Source: Lingula anatina (lineage: Eukaryota > Brachiopoda > Lingulata > Lingulida > Lingulidae). Taken from it: a stretch of 46,643 nucleotides of DNA. Below are positions 13,201-28,200 of this stretch, piece after piece. The stretch spans positions 1-46,643 of the forward strand of contig NW_019773567.1 of NCBI RefSeq assembly GCF_001039355.2, written 5' to 3'. How positions within the stretch are numbered: the first letter of the stretch is position 1; every line of letters begins with the position of its first letter. A program made the translations under genes and the position numbers. The notes below the pieces were generated by a model, which did not search any database, was not told the origin of the DNA, and saw only the letters and a list, made by a program, of their open reading frames with translations.

Positions 13201-16200
13201 AATATGACAGGCCAGAACAACATGATTGTGCTCATATCTCCATGTCACACCTAACACAACAGGTTCATGCAGCTCCCTTTAGGACTAACTTTCTATAGGA
13301 CTTCATGTCAGCAAACACCTGTGCGACTCTCAGCAGAATTAATTGCCGTATCTGTGAAAACATTCACATTGTTATAATTACAATCCATAGATGATTCAAC
13401 TTTGATAGACATCATAACACCACTGGTAATACTCTGTCAATGTCCCATTCAATGACTCTTACACAACTCAAATTGATTATTCATAGCGAGAAACAAAGCA
13501 AGTCATCTGGGGCCAACAATCCAGGAATTAGGAAAAGCAGATTGAATTGTTTTGAATGGCACTTAATTAACATCCATCACTAGTGTACAATATCCTCTTA
13601 GAGGGAGTCAAAAGTTGAAACTAGCATTTTCCTATTGATTATCTCTTCTTTAATTGAAGATCATATCAGAGCAGGTAACTGAACACATCACAAGGTATTT
13701 TAATATAGAGATGCAAAGAAAATAATAATAATAATAATAATAATTATAATAATAATAATAATAATAATAATAAATGGATAAATAAATAAATATTAATTAA
13801 ATAAATTAACATATATTCTATATTTCTAATTGTATTCAGTAATTCCTTATTTAAAACAAAATATAAAAAACATTTTGTGTAACAGTAATTTTTACTTTAA
13901 AAATGTAAACTTTTTAAGCACATTAAGCTTGCTTCTTTGTTAAATCAGTGGTATAATTAAAAATAATAACTAAATACCACAACAAAAAATATATAGCCAT
14001 AATAAATAAAGTTCAAACATTCCTGCAATTCAATGGACATGTACAACATGAATCTATCTAGAACACCTATAAGAGTTGCTGCAACTGTATTCAAAGGTCA
14101 ACTGTTTCCCATACCAAGATTTTCATGAAAGCATGCATGAAATGTTTGTCAATTACTTTTCTTCATGAAGCCCTTAACTGCTTTATCAACCAATCACTTG
14201 GTAGATAATTCAACCAGAATCTGAACTTCACATTGCTGAATCAGATGGATGTTTTTAAGTCTTTTTATTATGTTGAATAATAACATCAAACACAAAGATG
14301 CCACCTCAATACTTGAAGAAGGCTATGAGGGAATATACTTCCTCTGTTTCACAGCTGCTCCAAGATTAGTCATCAATATTCTATATCATACAAACTATAA
14401 TTTCCCACAAAACTCTGTATATCTACAGAACATAACCACACAACACAACACAACAGGCCAGAAAACACAACCTGCTGCGGTGTGCTTCACTTTGCCTGGA
14501 GTCATTCAAACAAGCCAGGAGTCCCCGTGTTTACCTCCTCCCTCCAGCGAAAATCATACCTGAAACTGTGTTTACTAGCTGGCACACTGCCAACTCTTTG
14601 TATGCCAGAACAACCCTATTGTCTGATAGGTTTGGTATTTTAAAAGACTCACCTGCAGTTGTGAATAATGCCATCTTCTGTGATTTGACTTGCTTAACAA
14701 TTCATGTGGAGGTGATTCCAACTGACTTGCTACTATTTGTTCACTGATATTCAAAATTGAAGATTTTAATCATATTTTTCTGTGATCTGCCTAACAATAT
14801 ACACAGCAGATGGCAGTGACTTATTTCTTTCTCTATTTCAGTATGTGACTGAAGATTGCCTGCTGAGAGAGCATTTCTTACACGAATCTTTTTGCCTGGT
14901 TATATTTCAAAGGTAAAATAAGGTGTGGGATAACCAACATAAACACATTGATTTGTACCACTATCTTCTTTCAATGAGAAAACAAGCACTAAAATATTGT
15001 GAGAAAATTGCTTGCAGTAACAACATGTCAAACAATAGATATTATACTGTTTTTAAAAAGTTCAATTAAACACACCTAATAAAACCCTTCAATTCATTTC
15101 AACTGATAATCCAAATACTATACCCAAAACATTCTATGAACAATAATTTACAAATTACTTGCTAGTTTTTTTAAAAATAATTTCTCTTTATTATTAATAC
15201 CAAAAGTTGAAATAACAACTAAGATCAATGCACTGCAATTAATCTATTATTCTTATCATCAATCCATTACCCCATCCAGTGATAATACACAAATGACTTG
15301 GAAGTATCCCTTTGCATGTGAAAATTCAGAAGACTGTAATTGAATTTCCAGAAGCAGCACAATGCAGGAGATAACAGGATACCTGCCTTGTTAGCAGTCT
15401 GATCTATACCATATCCAAGTGTACTAGTCCGCCATAACAAAGCATTAAAATGTTCCCATTAACTGATGCTCCCCGGAGGCAAGGTATCATGAAGCCCAGA
15501 TCAATGGCGGAAGAACCATCCACGTTAATTATAGGTATACACATTAGGAGAAATCAAATCTCAATTCAATTACGGAGAATCCCTGCCCAATGAAGCTGAA
15601 TATTTTACAGGGAGATGGTGACAATTTGGAAAAAAGTAAAGAAGATTCTGAGATGATGGTGACCATTCAGTATAGACAATGGATGTTCTAGTAAACCCTT
15701 CCAATCGTTTGATTGCACAACTGTTAATTTACAATCCAAAGTTTTCATGAAATTGTGGAAATGCACACACACTCCCTATGAAATTTTATTCTCCATACAA
15801 CATGCAAAATCTTAGCTAGAGCTGATTTCTTTCATTCGGATCAGGCATGTTAGATTTAAAAAATAGTTTACTGCAAGTGTACTTAATAAACAATTCTACA
15901 CTTGCCTTGCAAAATAAACTGCATGCTCACAATGCCCCTAGGAAATGAGTCAAAGCTATGAGCATGTGCTTGTTTTTTTTGTTTTTTTTTTCCCCTAAAA
16001 ATTGTGCCCCTTCCTCCCACAAACATGTATAACGCACACTGAAGTAACTGGTAGGATGTATGATCAATATTGCAGCTAGAAATTTCATTCATGTCAAAAT
16101 AAGATATCCAGAAATTACTAAATATCTTTATCAGACCTTCTTGATCCCGAGAGTCTAATACTCATATTCTTAGAAATAAAAAGCAAAAGAAAAGAAAACA

Positions 16201-19200
16201 ACTGTACTTGACACTTCTGTGAATATAATATGTCAACTTTTCATATAAATTCCTAAATACAATAGACATAATCAAGTAACAAAGAGGACAATGTGGCTGG
16301 AGAAATATGAAATATCTCAGGATGCAATGCACAAGAGCCACAGGAAGGACAGAGAGTTCTACAGACGTCATGCACCTCTCAAAGGAAATAATAACTTTAT
16401 AAGCCCTGTCACAGAAAGTATCAGCCAGTGCTTGTCTTAATCTTTTCTCAGCACTCAGTTCTGGAGTTTGCAATGTAAGCCACTCATGTCCTACACCCAC
16501 AGCCATTAAAATTTTGTTCGAACCAGTCCATTTCCTGGAGTTAGTCCAAGAGCTATTTTTCAATTAGTTCTCCCCGCGCTGTCTAGACCAACTTCATTCA
16601 AAATATATTTATTAACAAATCAAGGGCCCTGTAATCTAGGTCCTAGTACTAAATAAAGAATATTTTTTTCAAGGCTTTAGTCTGCATTACTTTATTGTTT
16701 TCTGTCTCTTTATCTTGCAATAATCCATATCATTTTTCATCAATAATCCTACAACATTCTCAACACAACAGATACCTTCGGGTTATCTGCAACATCACAT
16801 ATCCTGTCTGCTCCAAGGGGCTATGATCTAATTTCACATAAGATAATTGTAAATGACTGGGTGCTTCCATTTCACAAAAGATTTTGTAAAGGAAACCAAG
16901 AAAATTGGCATATGTCTGAAACATGTGCAGCGTGGCATGAAAAAAACACATTTAAATAATCCCATTACCACCTGCAGGTGACATCGAAAAATGACACAAT
17001 TCAGAATTTGATAACTTTCTCATCAAACAAAGTAGAATGAAAAGCAATCAGGGAATTGTTTGATGGAATATTACCACTGACAAAGAACTTCTTTTTGTGC
17101 CATTTTAAAAAGACCACAAAACACATGTTAGCTTTAATACCAGAAGTTAATTGATTTGCTTCTTTCCTGCATTTCCTTTAAAGACTTCTCATCAATATCA
17201 AATTCTTGACTGCACTTTTTGGTGTGCCAATAGAAGGAAGAGAGAGCACTCTGCCATATTTAACCACCAATTTTTTCACTGACTGAGATTTCAAGATGAT
17301 TTGGTTCAGATTTTTATAAAGATTTAGAATACACAGTGCTATAAAGAAAACAAAATTACAGCACATGTACAAACAGTAGTATTTTTCCTATTTTAACATT
17401 ACGTAATGACTAACAATAGAGCACAGTCTGGAAAATAATCTGGCTGACTTCTTTTGATGTCTAACCACATGACACAGGAATATTGTATGTGGTGTATATG
17501 TAGTGCCATGAACTGCATATGAGAAGATCTGGTCATCTACAGCTAGTTTCACAAAGTTTAATGTTTTTATCCACTTAAAGCAGAAAAATTTCAATCTAAT
17601 ACAACTGCCTTTATAAACCAGATGGAGTCCTGAATAAGTCACTGGGCCTGTTTAATGGAAAAATATAAAACAGTTGATATTGAATATTAGCCATTGAAAA
17701 TATATTTATCCTACATGAAAGTACACCAAAATTTCTGGTCTTCAAGAGTTAAAACCAATTTTTAACACAAAGTTCTTTTGTGAAAGTGAGCCCTACATGA
17801 TGACTTCAGTGAGTTAGACTATTTCTGTACAGGGTAAGGCCTGGGTTGCCAGCTCTGTGCAGTAACATATTTTACACATAACTAAGGGGCCATTCAGTAT
17901 GAGTTAATTGACTGGACTTCATAGTGCACAGTTACTCCACAGGGACTCTTGCTGAATGCAAACAGATGAACAGACTAATGTGCCCACTCCTGATAGAATA
18001 CAGAGAGGCTGGTGTCTTTACAAGTAAGCTGGGAACAAAAAACAACAAGTTAGCCTGTTAATTTGATTGCATTCAGCAACAGTGTCAGTGGAGTTAGTGT
18101 GCACTAGTTAATGCTACCAAGCTCAATCTGAATGGCCCCTAAAAATCTATTCCCTTTATGCTTTCAGGTGCCATTAAAGATCTGTCCATGAAGCCTGGAA
18201 AGGTGTTTTCCCTGAAGCCATATGCCACTAGTATACATGCATGATGTATCTTAGACAACATAATATCATACAATCCTGCCTGGAGTTATACATTGTACCA
18301 GGAGGGATATTATACTAGGTGCCTTAATTGCTTTAAATCTAGTGCTTTTTTTCATAAACAACTCATATTTGTATGAAGGATATTATACTAGGTGCCTTAA
18401 TTGCTTTAAATCCAGTGCTTTTTATTTTCATAAACAACTCATATTTGTATGAGGGATATTATACTAGATGCCTTAATCATTTTAAATCTAGTGCTTTTTT
18501 TCATAAACTACTCATATTTGTATGAGGGATATTATACTAGGTGCCTTAATCATTTTAAATCTAGTGCTTTTTTTCATAAACAACTCATATTTGTATGAGG
18601 GATATTATACTAGGTGCCTCAATCATTTTAAATCTAGTGCTTTTTTTCATAAACTCATATTTGTATGCATTCATTTTTAAAGTGATATTCCATATTTGTT
18701 ACCACAGCTTTATAAATTTTAATATCATATTTGTGAAAACACAATCAAATATAAATGAGTACTAAATAAGGAAGAGAGAAGACTTGGCCTAACATAATTT
18801 CTAATTAGAAAATACATCAATACTGCTACACAATTGTTACAGCTATGGAAATTTTTCGCAAATTTCAAAAACAACTTACTAGTATTCACATATTACATAT
18901 ATCAAGTTTTGTCATATTTTAGTTAATTACATAAACATATGCTCTGATATTAACCCAACTTAAGATGATCTTTCTCAGGTTTTCAGAAGTACTAAAACAT
19001 TGTATTGAGCTCCATAGTTGATACATTTTATTAAGAATAAGTGATCTGTTAAAGATTTTATTAAGCTGGAGATTGGGAAAACAATATTTTACTGGGTTTC
19101 TACCTGGATATCACTTGGTCAATTCACCCATATTTAACTAAGTTTAATCTCTTTTGTGTAGCAATGTGTAGCAGCTCATGTTTAAAATTGTGTCAATACT

Positions 19201-22200
19201 GTTAACAGGTACAACTGAAATTGACTGATGAAAAATTGAAAATAACAACAGTGCAGTGTGCCTTGCTTCTCGCTGGAAGAGCAGTAACTTAAAAACCTAG
19301 ACATCATCATCATAACAGAGGTCACTGATGCTCAACTATTCTACCACAACATTTTATATTCCGATAAACTAAGAATGATGACTTCTTTTCTGTTTTTTTC
19401 ACAGCACTGACAAAATAAGTGTTACAATTGATCACCTAGATATGATCTGCAGTGTGGTCTTGCAGCTCATGTTTCAGCTTTGTGATGAGTCAACACCTGA
19501 CAATGGTTCAGCATACAAAGGTTGCCATATCACAGGAACTATCTGCACTGTCCAACATGTTCCCAATGGACCCGTTCACACACTGGACTAACTTAGACCA
19601 GAACTTTGCTGAACCTCAGCAGTGGCCATCATCAGACCACAAGGTTGATTAATGACAGATTTCAAAGTCGTGGGCATTACAGATGTCCTAATTTCATATG
19701 ACCACAGTCCTGTCAAATGATGCAGTTTGGCTGATCTAAGTTAGTAACAGGTGTGAACAGGCCCAGTGATTCAGGCAGACTGAAGGTTGGTTATCTTTGC
19801 AGACACAGCAGAAATCAATGATGTTCTAAGAACAGTGAATATGTTGCATTTCACCTGGGAGGACGATCAAATTCAATTAAGTAGTAAAATGAATGCAAGT
19901 CTGAGCAATGCAGAGGAAGAAGGTGGAAATGTTGTTTCAGGATCGGTACCTCCACGAACATTAACACATTACAGTTAGAGAATTATGCTTTTCCAAAGTT
20001 AAAATTGTGCTTTCCTCGACCAATTTTTACTTTATTGCTGACGACTAGACAAAATGATTTACATCAAACACAATCACACATGTAGCTTTTGCGTTATTTC
20101 TAATTCTATTTTGACTAACTGAAACAAACATAATTATCTAATACAACCAAAATATTCCTAGTGTCAAATAAACTGAGCAGAAATTCTTTTGCACTCCAAT
20201 AATAAAAAGTAAACCAAACACTTAACAAATCTTAAATTGCTCACATAGTTTTGACTGAAAACATTATGTCAATATTTTGACAACTCAGTAACCAGTACAT
20301 GACTTCTGAGGCCTATACTATGCCCCTAGCATCCATCAGATGCTGTTTTTAAACCTTCTATGCTATCTACCTATCTACGTACCATGATAAGACATTTGTT
20401 GTTGAAAAAACTCCCTGCCCACCTGCTGTCTGTGTTTACATCCACCACCTGAGTTTGATGGGGAGACGGATTACTGTGTTTGACTTACTGCATACCACTA
20501 TTAGATAGGTACGGTATTTAAATACTTTAATAAACGTATTTGATGAGTTACATTTTCATATACATTGTTTTGTTACAGATGCAATCATATCTTTTAAAGG
20601 AAAAATCAAAGTTCTGAAAAACAAAACATGCACTTTAATTGTTCACTGCTGTTCTGTGCTGTAATTATCCACTTATCTTGTCTCTTGAATATACCTCGTA
20701 GATATGCTCTCTCAGGATTTACTTCATGTTTTCAAGAATGTTTTACAATTCCGTCTAAAAATCATGGGAATTACCTACAGACTGGGTATACTACCCACTA
20801 TACCCAAAAAAATACTGAATACATCATGCATACAACACGCACAAAACCAATTTCCATTTTTAACCTGTGTCAAAGATTAGAGCAAACAGCCTTACCGACA
20901 TTTTCAATTAATGAGGCAATTATTAAGGGGTCTGTTTTTTTAATTATCAACAGATCTTTTCTAAAACTCTTTTTAATCTAAACAAATGATAAGCTTTTGG
21001 CAGTTTATCTACAGCACCACCTGGTGGCAGATACTGTACCTGCCCTAGAAGACAGTAACGTCTGCTCAAATGACTCCCAATTAACGGAAAATCTAAAAGC
21101 CTAAAGCTCAGAATTGTATACAAGTTCATGTCAGGCTTGCACCAGGATAATATGCATGTAGCTGTTTAGTTCTGCGCCCTTTGAATCTTAACAGAACTAG
21201 CAGAAAAAAGTCAAGTGAACTTTTCATCTGCTGATCACCTGTCCACGTAATAACAGGTGCAGTATGTGTCTATCAACATGTCCTGGAAAGTTTCTCAACT
21301 CACAATTATTTTAATTTTTTTATTACTGGTATACTTTTATAGTTCCCTCTACCTGAACATAAACTGGTGGGTATGTCATGATTTCTGTTCACAACAGCCC
21401 CCCCCCCCCCCCACCCACACACACACACACACACAGGCCCCCCTCCATCCCAGGGTCAGCCCATCTTCAATGTAAATGCAGCATAAATGCCTTACCTCAA
21501 AGAAGTTAATGGCCACAGGCTGTGCAAATATTTCAGCAATGGGCAGCACAGCACCAAGGATGATGACAAAGATGGAGTACAGCCCACTAAGGATGTTAAA
21601 CAGGCTGGATCTGAAAGTATTGAATATTGGAGATCAATATGTAATTAAGAATTATCATTTTTAATTGATCAGTAATATGTTCCACAGAAGTGAGGAACAA
21701 CTCAAGTCACGTTTTGTTTGTGATTTTTTAAGTATTTTATATAGCCGTAAAAAGTGTATTTTAACATCATAATGTTGATGACAAATGTACACATTTTTAT
21801 TGTTTGTTTCGCTTGCATGCATGTCTCACTCCTTTCTTCCTCTTCCTCACACTCTCTCTCAAATCAATTCATCTCTGTAATCACCTAATAACTCCAGAAA
21901 GCATCTCTGACAGAAAGACAATTAAAAATGTGACAATACATAGCTGTTTTCTTTCATACAGTGACATGCAAACCACATCAAAATCGAAATGACACATTAT
22001 TGCATTACAGATGATGGCACAGCCTTCGTGTTCATAACTTCAGCCATAATGAAAAAGAACTGTTTAATCAAGGACACCAGATGAGATTCTGAATACCTCT
22101 CACATCTGTAGCTGTTATCCCATGTGACAACCAGCATCCACTTTATTATACCACAGCACTTTTGCAACTCTCTCTGTGAAGTGTGAGTTGCTTTTTTTAA

Positions 22201-25200
22201 TGAGCCCAACACACTTTCATAGTCGAAAGAAGTGACAGACTGTAAATACTTTACAAAGTGCTGATTGTTTTGTACCAGCTCCCCTATCTGGATTAGGCTT
22301 AAGACAAATGACAAGAGACATCACCTACCATTACACACACTTATAAATCACCTAGGGAAAATAATAGTACGACTTTGTCCTGCCAGCGGCAATATGGCCC
22401 TCCTGAAGATGAAAGGCATGCATTATGACAGTGACATAAAGGATTCAATTATGTATTGGTAACATAACATGACTCACTCAACTCTGTAGTAATTATTTTT
22501 CTGATGATTTTATGAAAAACGCAATTATTTTAATTCTTAATCGCATTCAAAGAACTTTTTGTTTTGTTCAGATCATTAAGTATCATTAACATGTAAAAGA
22601 AAAGTAATAAACCCTGGCTTTAAGTAATTGAATAAATATAAATATAAAAAGATGCTTTAAAAGCACATCTGGGCTTCATGAAAGTCTGCCAACATGAAAA
22701 AAGAGTAGCATTTTTATTCAAACAAAAACATTATTACTATATATTTGATAATTAAACCCTATACATGTCTGTAATAATATTCATGAAGCCCTATTTTAAA
22801 ATATTCAAATTCTCAAAAAGTACAAGATCCATTATATTTTTTAGCAGTACATTGAAAATGTGTGGCCTGGCAGTTCCACCACAAACTTAAAGGTTCTGCC
22901 AGCCCAATATAATAAGGAACGGTCAATTGCTTCAAGTGTACCAAACATTGAAGAGAACATCAAGTGGTTAATTTACAGCAAAACAATTATGAATGGGCTA
23001 TTTCCTATTTTGAATAAACTACCACAACAGGGGGCAGCAGTTGATCACCAGTGTCAGGGTGAGCCTTAATTACAATCAGTCTCTCCCCCAACAGGTAACT
23101 GACAAGTAGCTTAACTGTCTATCACACCTGTGCAGTATAGCCATGTATTAACTGCCATATGTAGTTGTGTACATGTGTTTGTGTTTCATGTAGGCATCCC
23201 ACCATTAGTACCAGTTGTAGGAATCTCTTCATATACTTGAACTTGGAATCAGATCTGAAACTAGTTCTTTGTAGAAAAGTAACAATAATTTTAAAAAACC
23301 CATGGCTACATCTAAAATGTGAAAAAAAGAAGAACTACATACTCAGCACTACTCTAGCATTCCTTATCCACCAGCAAAGAGTTGACCAGCAACTAAAGGT
23401 TATATTTCCCAATAGCCATTAGTGACATATCAATCAACAGGTACCCCAAGCTCTTGCTGGGAAGATGGGGGCCATTGCATAATATGCTGCTTTCCAGCCA
23501 TTTCACCTGGAATTCCTTGTTATTAGTTAATTGACTGCTACTATAAAATAAATGCCAGGTGAGTTAGGAGGGGCTCCTTTCTGAATGGGGTTAGGAGTAG
23601 GGAAAAGCTACTTGTCTAGTAACTAAATGATACTATCTGCAGTTTTTACTTATGAACTAAAAACATTCTGTAGAACAATCACATTTATAAGATGAAGGTC
23701 TAACCTGTCAAAATAAAAGGAGGCTAAGTATTTTCTTTCAGTTAAAATGGAAATTTGACACAAAATATTCAGTATAGAAAAAAGAAGAGGTGGTAACCCA
23801 GCAAGTGTACACATGCACCTCATTGGAAAAAAAATTCTAACGAGAACTACAGTACAGGTAGGAGGATCACGGAGACATGCATCTATTCATATGTTTTCCA
23901 TGAGAATATAACCTTTCTGCATAAACAACTGCTTTTGCACACTGTCAGTACCCAATCTATCCCAGTAATTCTGACCAAAACCTGTAAACCTACGGCATTA
24001 GCACTGGCAGATTTCTAAGCGATGTGGTTCCTTTTGGCCAAACTACATCTTCTTCCACCACCTGAAACTGCCCCATGACAACACCAATGTCTCAAAACCA
24101 ATTTGTGGTGCAATTTCTCACAGAAAAGAATAAAAAAATCCCCTATATGCATTGATCTATTTTGAGTCCTTCCCTATGGGCAAGGGTAACTAAGTCTGTA
24201 ACCTTACAGAGGTGTCTGATAAGATGCTGGGTTGGCTGCATCCAAATCATAAGGAGAGTTATTGAATTGTACGTACATAGACTCTACATTGTTGCCAACT
24301 CGATCTGCTTTTTCACTTGAGATCCTTTTCATTTCATTACTTGTACTCTCTCTCTTTGTTTTCAATTACTGACTACCATTTTATTGTAAAGAATATAAAA
24401 ACAATCAATCTCTTCAATTTAAGTTCTGTGACATGGCACTGCAGCTAGCTTGTAACTGTTTCCATTTATCTTCTCCTTAGTAAGTTGATAAGGCCCATAA
24501 ATAGTCTAGAAATGGGATTACTCCAGTAATTAATCTTAAGTAGCTATTACATATACTGTTTTAATCTAATTTCTTTCCTAATGCTGTTCAATCATATAAT
24601 AAGTGCTAGGGTAAAAATAGATATAATAGATATAAATGATGTAGAAAAAGAGCAAACCAACACCTGGTTTGGAGGGGAGAGGGGTGATAAGTTTGGTTCA
24701 CCCTTACTGGCAAAGAAAGACTTAAAAATGACAAAAGCTATATATATGCATACTAAATATCCTTTCTTAACATTTTTACCTTTCTAAATTTTCCCATCAA
24801 GAAACGAACCACTGATTCTGAAAAACTGCCAAAGAGTCTTATAACATGAACACAACTCTTTGAACATTCGGCAGATATGCCTTAACCTTTCTAGCCAGAA
24901 ACAAACTAAGAAATAAAAGTCGAGCATTTTATCACTGCCCCAGTGGCATTTGAACAGCGCCAACATGTATCTCAAGTAACCTGAAAGCCAAATAAGTCAA
25001 GATTAGATAAGAACAGTAAGGATGGAAATTCTTATTTCTGTACAGATTTTTGATGTATCTTTTGTTCCTAGATCTACTAGGCTGAAATTATTTTTCCATT
25101 AAAGTGAGGAATCCTCCCTGTCCGCTCCCCCCCTGCAACCACCCACCCCCGAGATTATCTGCCTTCTTCTTACAAAATGAAGGCACCAGCCTAAGAAGAA

Positions 25201-28200
25201 ATAAAAAGCAAACTAAGATAAGTTAATCTTTGATAAAAAGACAAAAAACATTTGTAACTGATAAAAAAATACATTGTCAACAAGTGCATATGTGATAGAA
25301 GCCCTTTGAGGAAGGGTTCGAAACATCATCAGGGCATGCCACATATTAGAAAAAGTATTTTTAGTTTCTTAAGATGCAATATACTTTTTAAAACTTTTTT
25401 ATCATTACACACAAAAAAAAAAGAAAAAAACAATTTCATAGTAATCTTTAACTGTTTAAAAAGTATGTACAAAATATGACTTCATTTTCAAATATTTTTG
25501 AAACAGTATTGACTATAATCCTGTCTTGAAAAATACTTTGAAGTGAAATTTTCTAATGGCAGATTTCAGAGTCATTTCTGAGATACTATTTTTTTTTTTT
25601 TTTTTTTTTTTTTTGATAAATGGAAGAAACGATAATTTAAAAACACAAGAAGCATTCCCCTATGGGCCACAAGCAATGTTTCAATCAAGAAAATTAAAGT
25701 GGCATTTGGAGAAGCAAACAATGTTTCTGCCAAGAAAATTACAGTGGCATTTAAAAGAAAACAAAACAAAGAAAAACATACACAAATTGCATGAGAAACA
25801 CGCAACCATCATAATAAATGCCCTGTAGAAATGCTCATTTTCTTTCCACTGTCATGCAATGATGATGTGTTACCACGAAAAACCAAAATAACTGCAATGA
25901 TCAATCAATATCATAAGAACTAAACAGGGCAGAAAAAAAAATCAAATCAAAATTGAGAGTGAAAAGCCTAGCTGGAATGATGTCGATGTTGGTTCACTTC
26001 AATTTGTGTTATAACGTGCAGAGAGCTAATTTGCCGTTGCTCAATCTCACCATGTGACATACCAGTAGACTTTGAGTGTCTTCACGGCAGACTTCAAAGA
26101 GACCAAATCTCATTGGATCCAATTGCTGATAGAACAATCAAACAAATATCCACACTGAATTAAATGCCAGCAATGATTGGGTTTTAGGAGAAAAACAAGT
26201 ACAAAAACTGAAACATTTTGATTGGACTTGTGCTGTGCAGATGTTGGCTTGATTTCAATAGGTACTGCTGTCTGGTGCTGATCTTCACCTGAAAATTTTT
26301 CATCAGCAGTTTACATAAAACCATTTTAAGACCAAAAAGCAGTCAATTAAATTGCACTTACAAGGTATATAATTCCCATAGTTAGGTAGTTATCAAAAGG
26401 ATTAAGTGAGAGGAAGAACTGAGAGATTAAATATTATGATCTTCTCCATGACACAAAAATTTAATGGTCATCAAGATTTAAATTCATGGACCCTTGTAAG
26501 TCTAAGTGTGCATTCACAGTAAATGCTATTGAAGAAGGTAGTTTGAACTAACTCTGCAGGGATACTTAGCTGAATGCAATCAGATCAACAAGCCTCCTCC
26601 TAGCACTGAGTAGAATACAGAAAAGCTGGTGACTATATGAGTATGTTGGAAACAAGAAGAGATGGGTTAATCTGTTAATGTGATTGCATTCCGCAAGAAT
26701 CCCCACTGAGTTAGTTCAAACTACCTAGTATGATAGTTTCAATGTGAACACACCCTAAAACACACTTTGGTTAAGCAGTGCTGGATGACCCCCAAAACTC
26801 ATAATGGAATTTTATACAGTAGCAATCAATGCCGCATCATTTCATTCTACATTTCCTTATTTACAACAGCTTACTCCATCAAATACACGCCAAAGATTGA
26901 ACTGTAATCCAACCGTATAAAGGCAGTGTGGGTTTCAATTTGCAATGGATTAATCAATCAGAAATTGCTGTTAATCCCTAGTGGTCTAGCTCTTTTTACA
27001 CATATTCAAGATGATGGGGTTTCTGCCCACATGCCAGAAACAGCAGAAAACATCTCACTGACTTTGATCATTCAGTTGCATGTTTACACATTTCAAAAAC
27101 AGGCCCTGATATGTATAATAAATAGGTGGGAAGAGGAATCATTAATGTTGGTACAGTTTCCATAGGGAGGGTCTCTCGGGCTATTTGAAAAGTCCTGAGT
27201 GAAAATGTTTGGCTGACCCTGGGGACAATGCGTGTGTACATAAGGCAAATTGCATTTAATTGTCATTGGCCATTCTTCCAAGGTGGAACAGTGAAAGCAT
27301 TAGATCGCAAGTAAAATAGGATCCCTGCCACAAAAAATCAATGTAAAAACTTCAAGCACTTTGAAGCTTCTCAAATGTGAAAGAAAAATGTGCCCTTCAC
27401 ATGCACGAGCTTCCTTCATTTTCTTCAGTCAAAAAGTTCATTATGAACTCTTTTTAACTATGGAGTTGTTAAACAAACTGATTTCTTTTAAAGGATATGT
27501 TTCAGCCCAATGAACAAATGAACTAAGAAAAGTGAAAACAAAAACTGAAAACAGTTAAAACCAATTAAAATGACACAGAGTGATCCATGATTAAGTCTTG
27601 AGTGAAAGTAAAAATCCAATACGAAGTCACAAGGTGGTTACATGTGATCTTTGTTAAGTAATCTGTATTATAGTAAAATTCCATTTCTATGTTGACACAC
27701 TCTTGTGAACAACTGCTCTACTGTTTAGACACAGCATTAAGGTATTGGAAAAAGAACACAGTTCTGGAAGCCAGATCTATATATGTCTAAATCGCACCAA
27801 CACATACACTGATACAGTATTGTAACAAGTGACTTCATGTGCCAGTCTGTGTACAAATTGAACCTGATTGACTGACAGATAAAAAATAATTAATTCTTAT
27901 TCACAAGATTAAATATTTAAATCCCTGAAAGTTTGCACTATACTTCAGATATTCTGCAGAAAAAATAGTTTTTGACCTCCATAAAAGCCAGCAGAAGTGA
28001 AAATCAGATTAAAACTTTATTTCTCGATTTCCCTTTATAATGCATACTTATCACATATTCCTTTCCTATGCTTAATGTGATTTTAATCCTATCAAGTACT
28101 CTTATGTCATTTATGTAACATCACACCATCAGGACAGGAAGACAGAATAATTTCCAGACAGACAGTCCTCTTTTTGCAGGCAGGATCTGCATGTAATCAA

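Larger units (their letters stand above)
12758..21495 (-). other. Otopetrin intron between exons 4 and 5 (8.7 kb)
   Basis: No additional coding exon could be supported. The longest open frame (minus strand, 16162-16563) lacks splice-consistent structure or family features. The intron holds the AAT microsatellite, the TAA-flanked element at 17886-18139, the minisatellite at 18303-18667, CTCF-like motifs and short C-rich and CA tracts near 21398-21435. Confidence 0.6.

Noticed and set aside
16162-16563. 133-codon open frame on the minus strand in an otopetrin intron
   Set aside because: No family features, composition like the surrounding AT-rich intron, and no splice signals in a compatible phase.
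18303-18667. Regular repeats as a CRISPR-like array
   Set aside because: The units are head-to-tail without unique spacers, in a eukaryotic intron; this is a minisatellite.
20628-20981. 117-codon open frame on the plus strand
   Set aside because: Low-complexity residue content, antisense to the otopetrin intron, no recognised domain.
25300-25330. GGTTCGAAAC string as a tRNA or SINE B box
   Set aside because: No A box or cloverleaf could be placed upstream at the correct distance.
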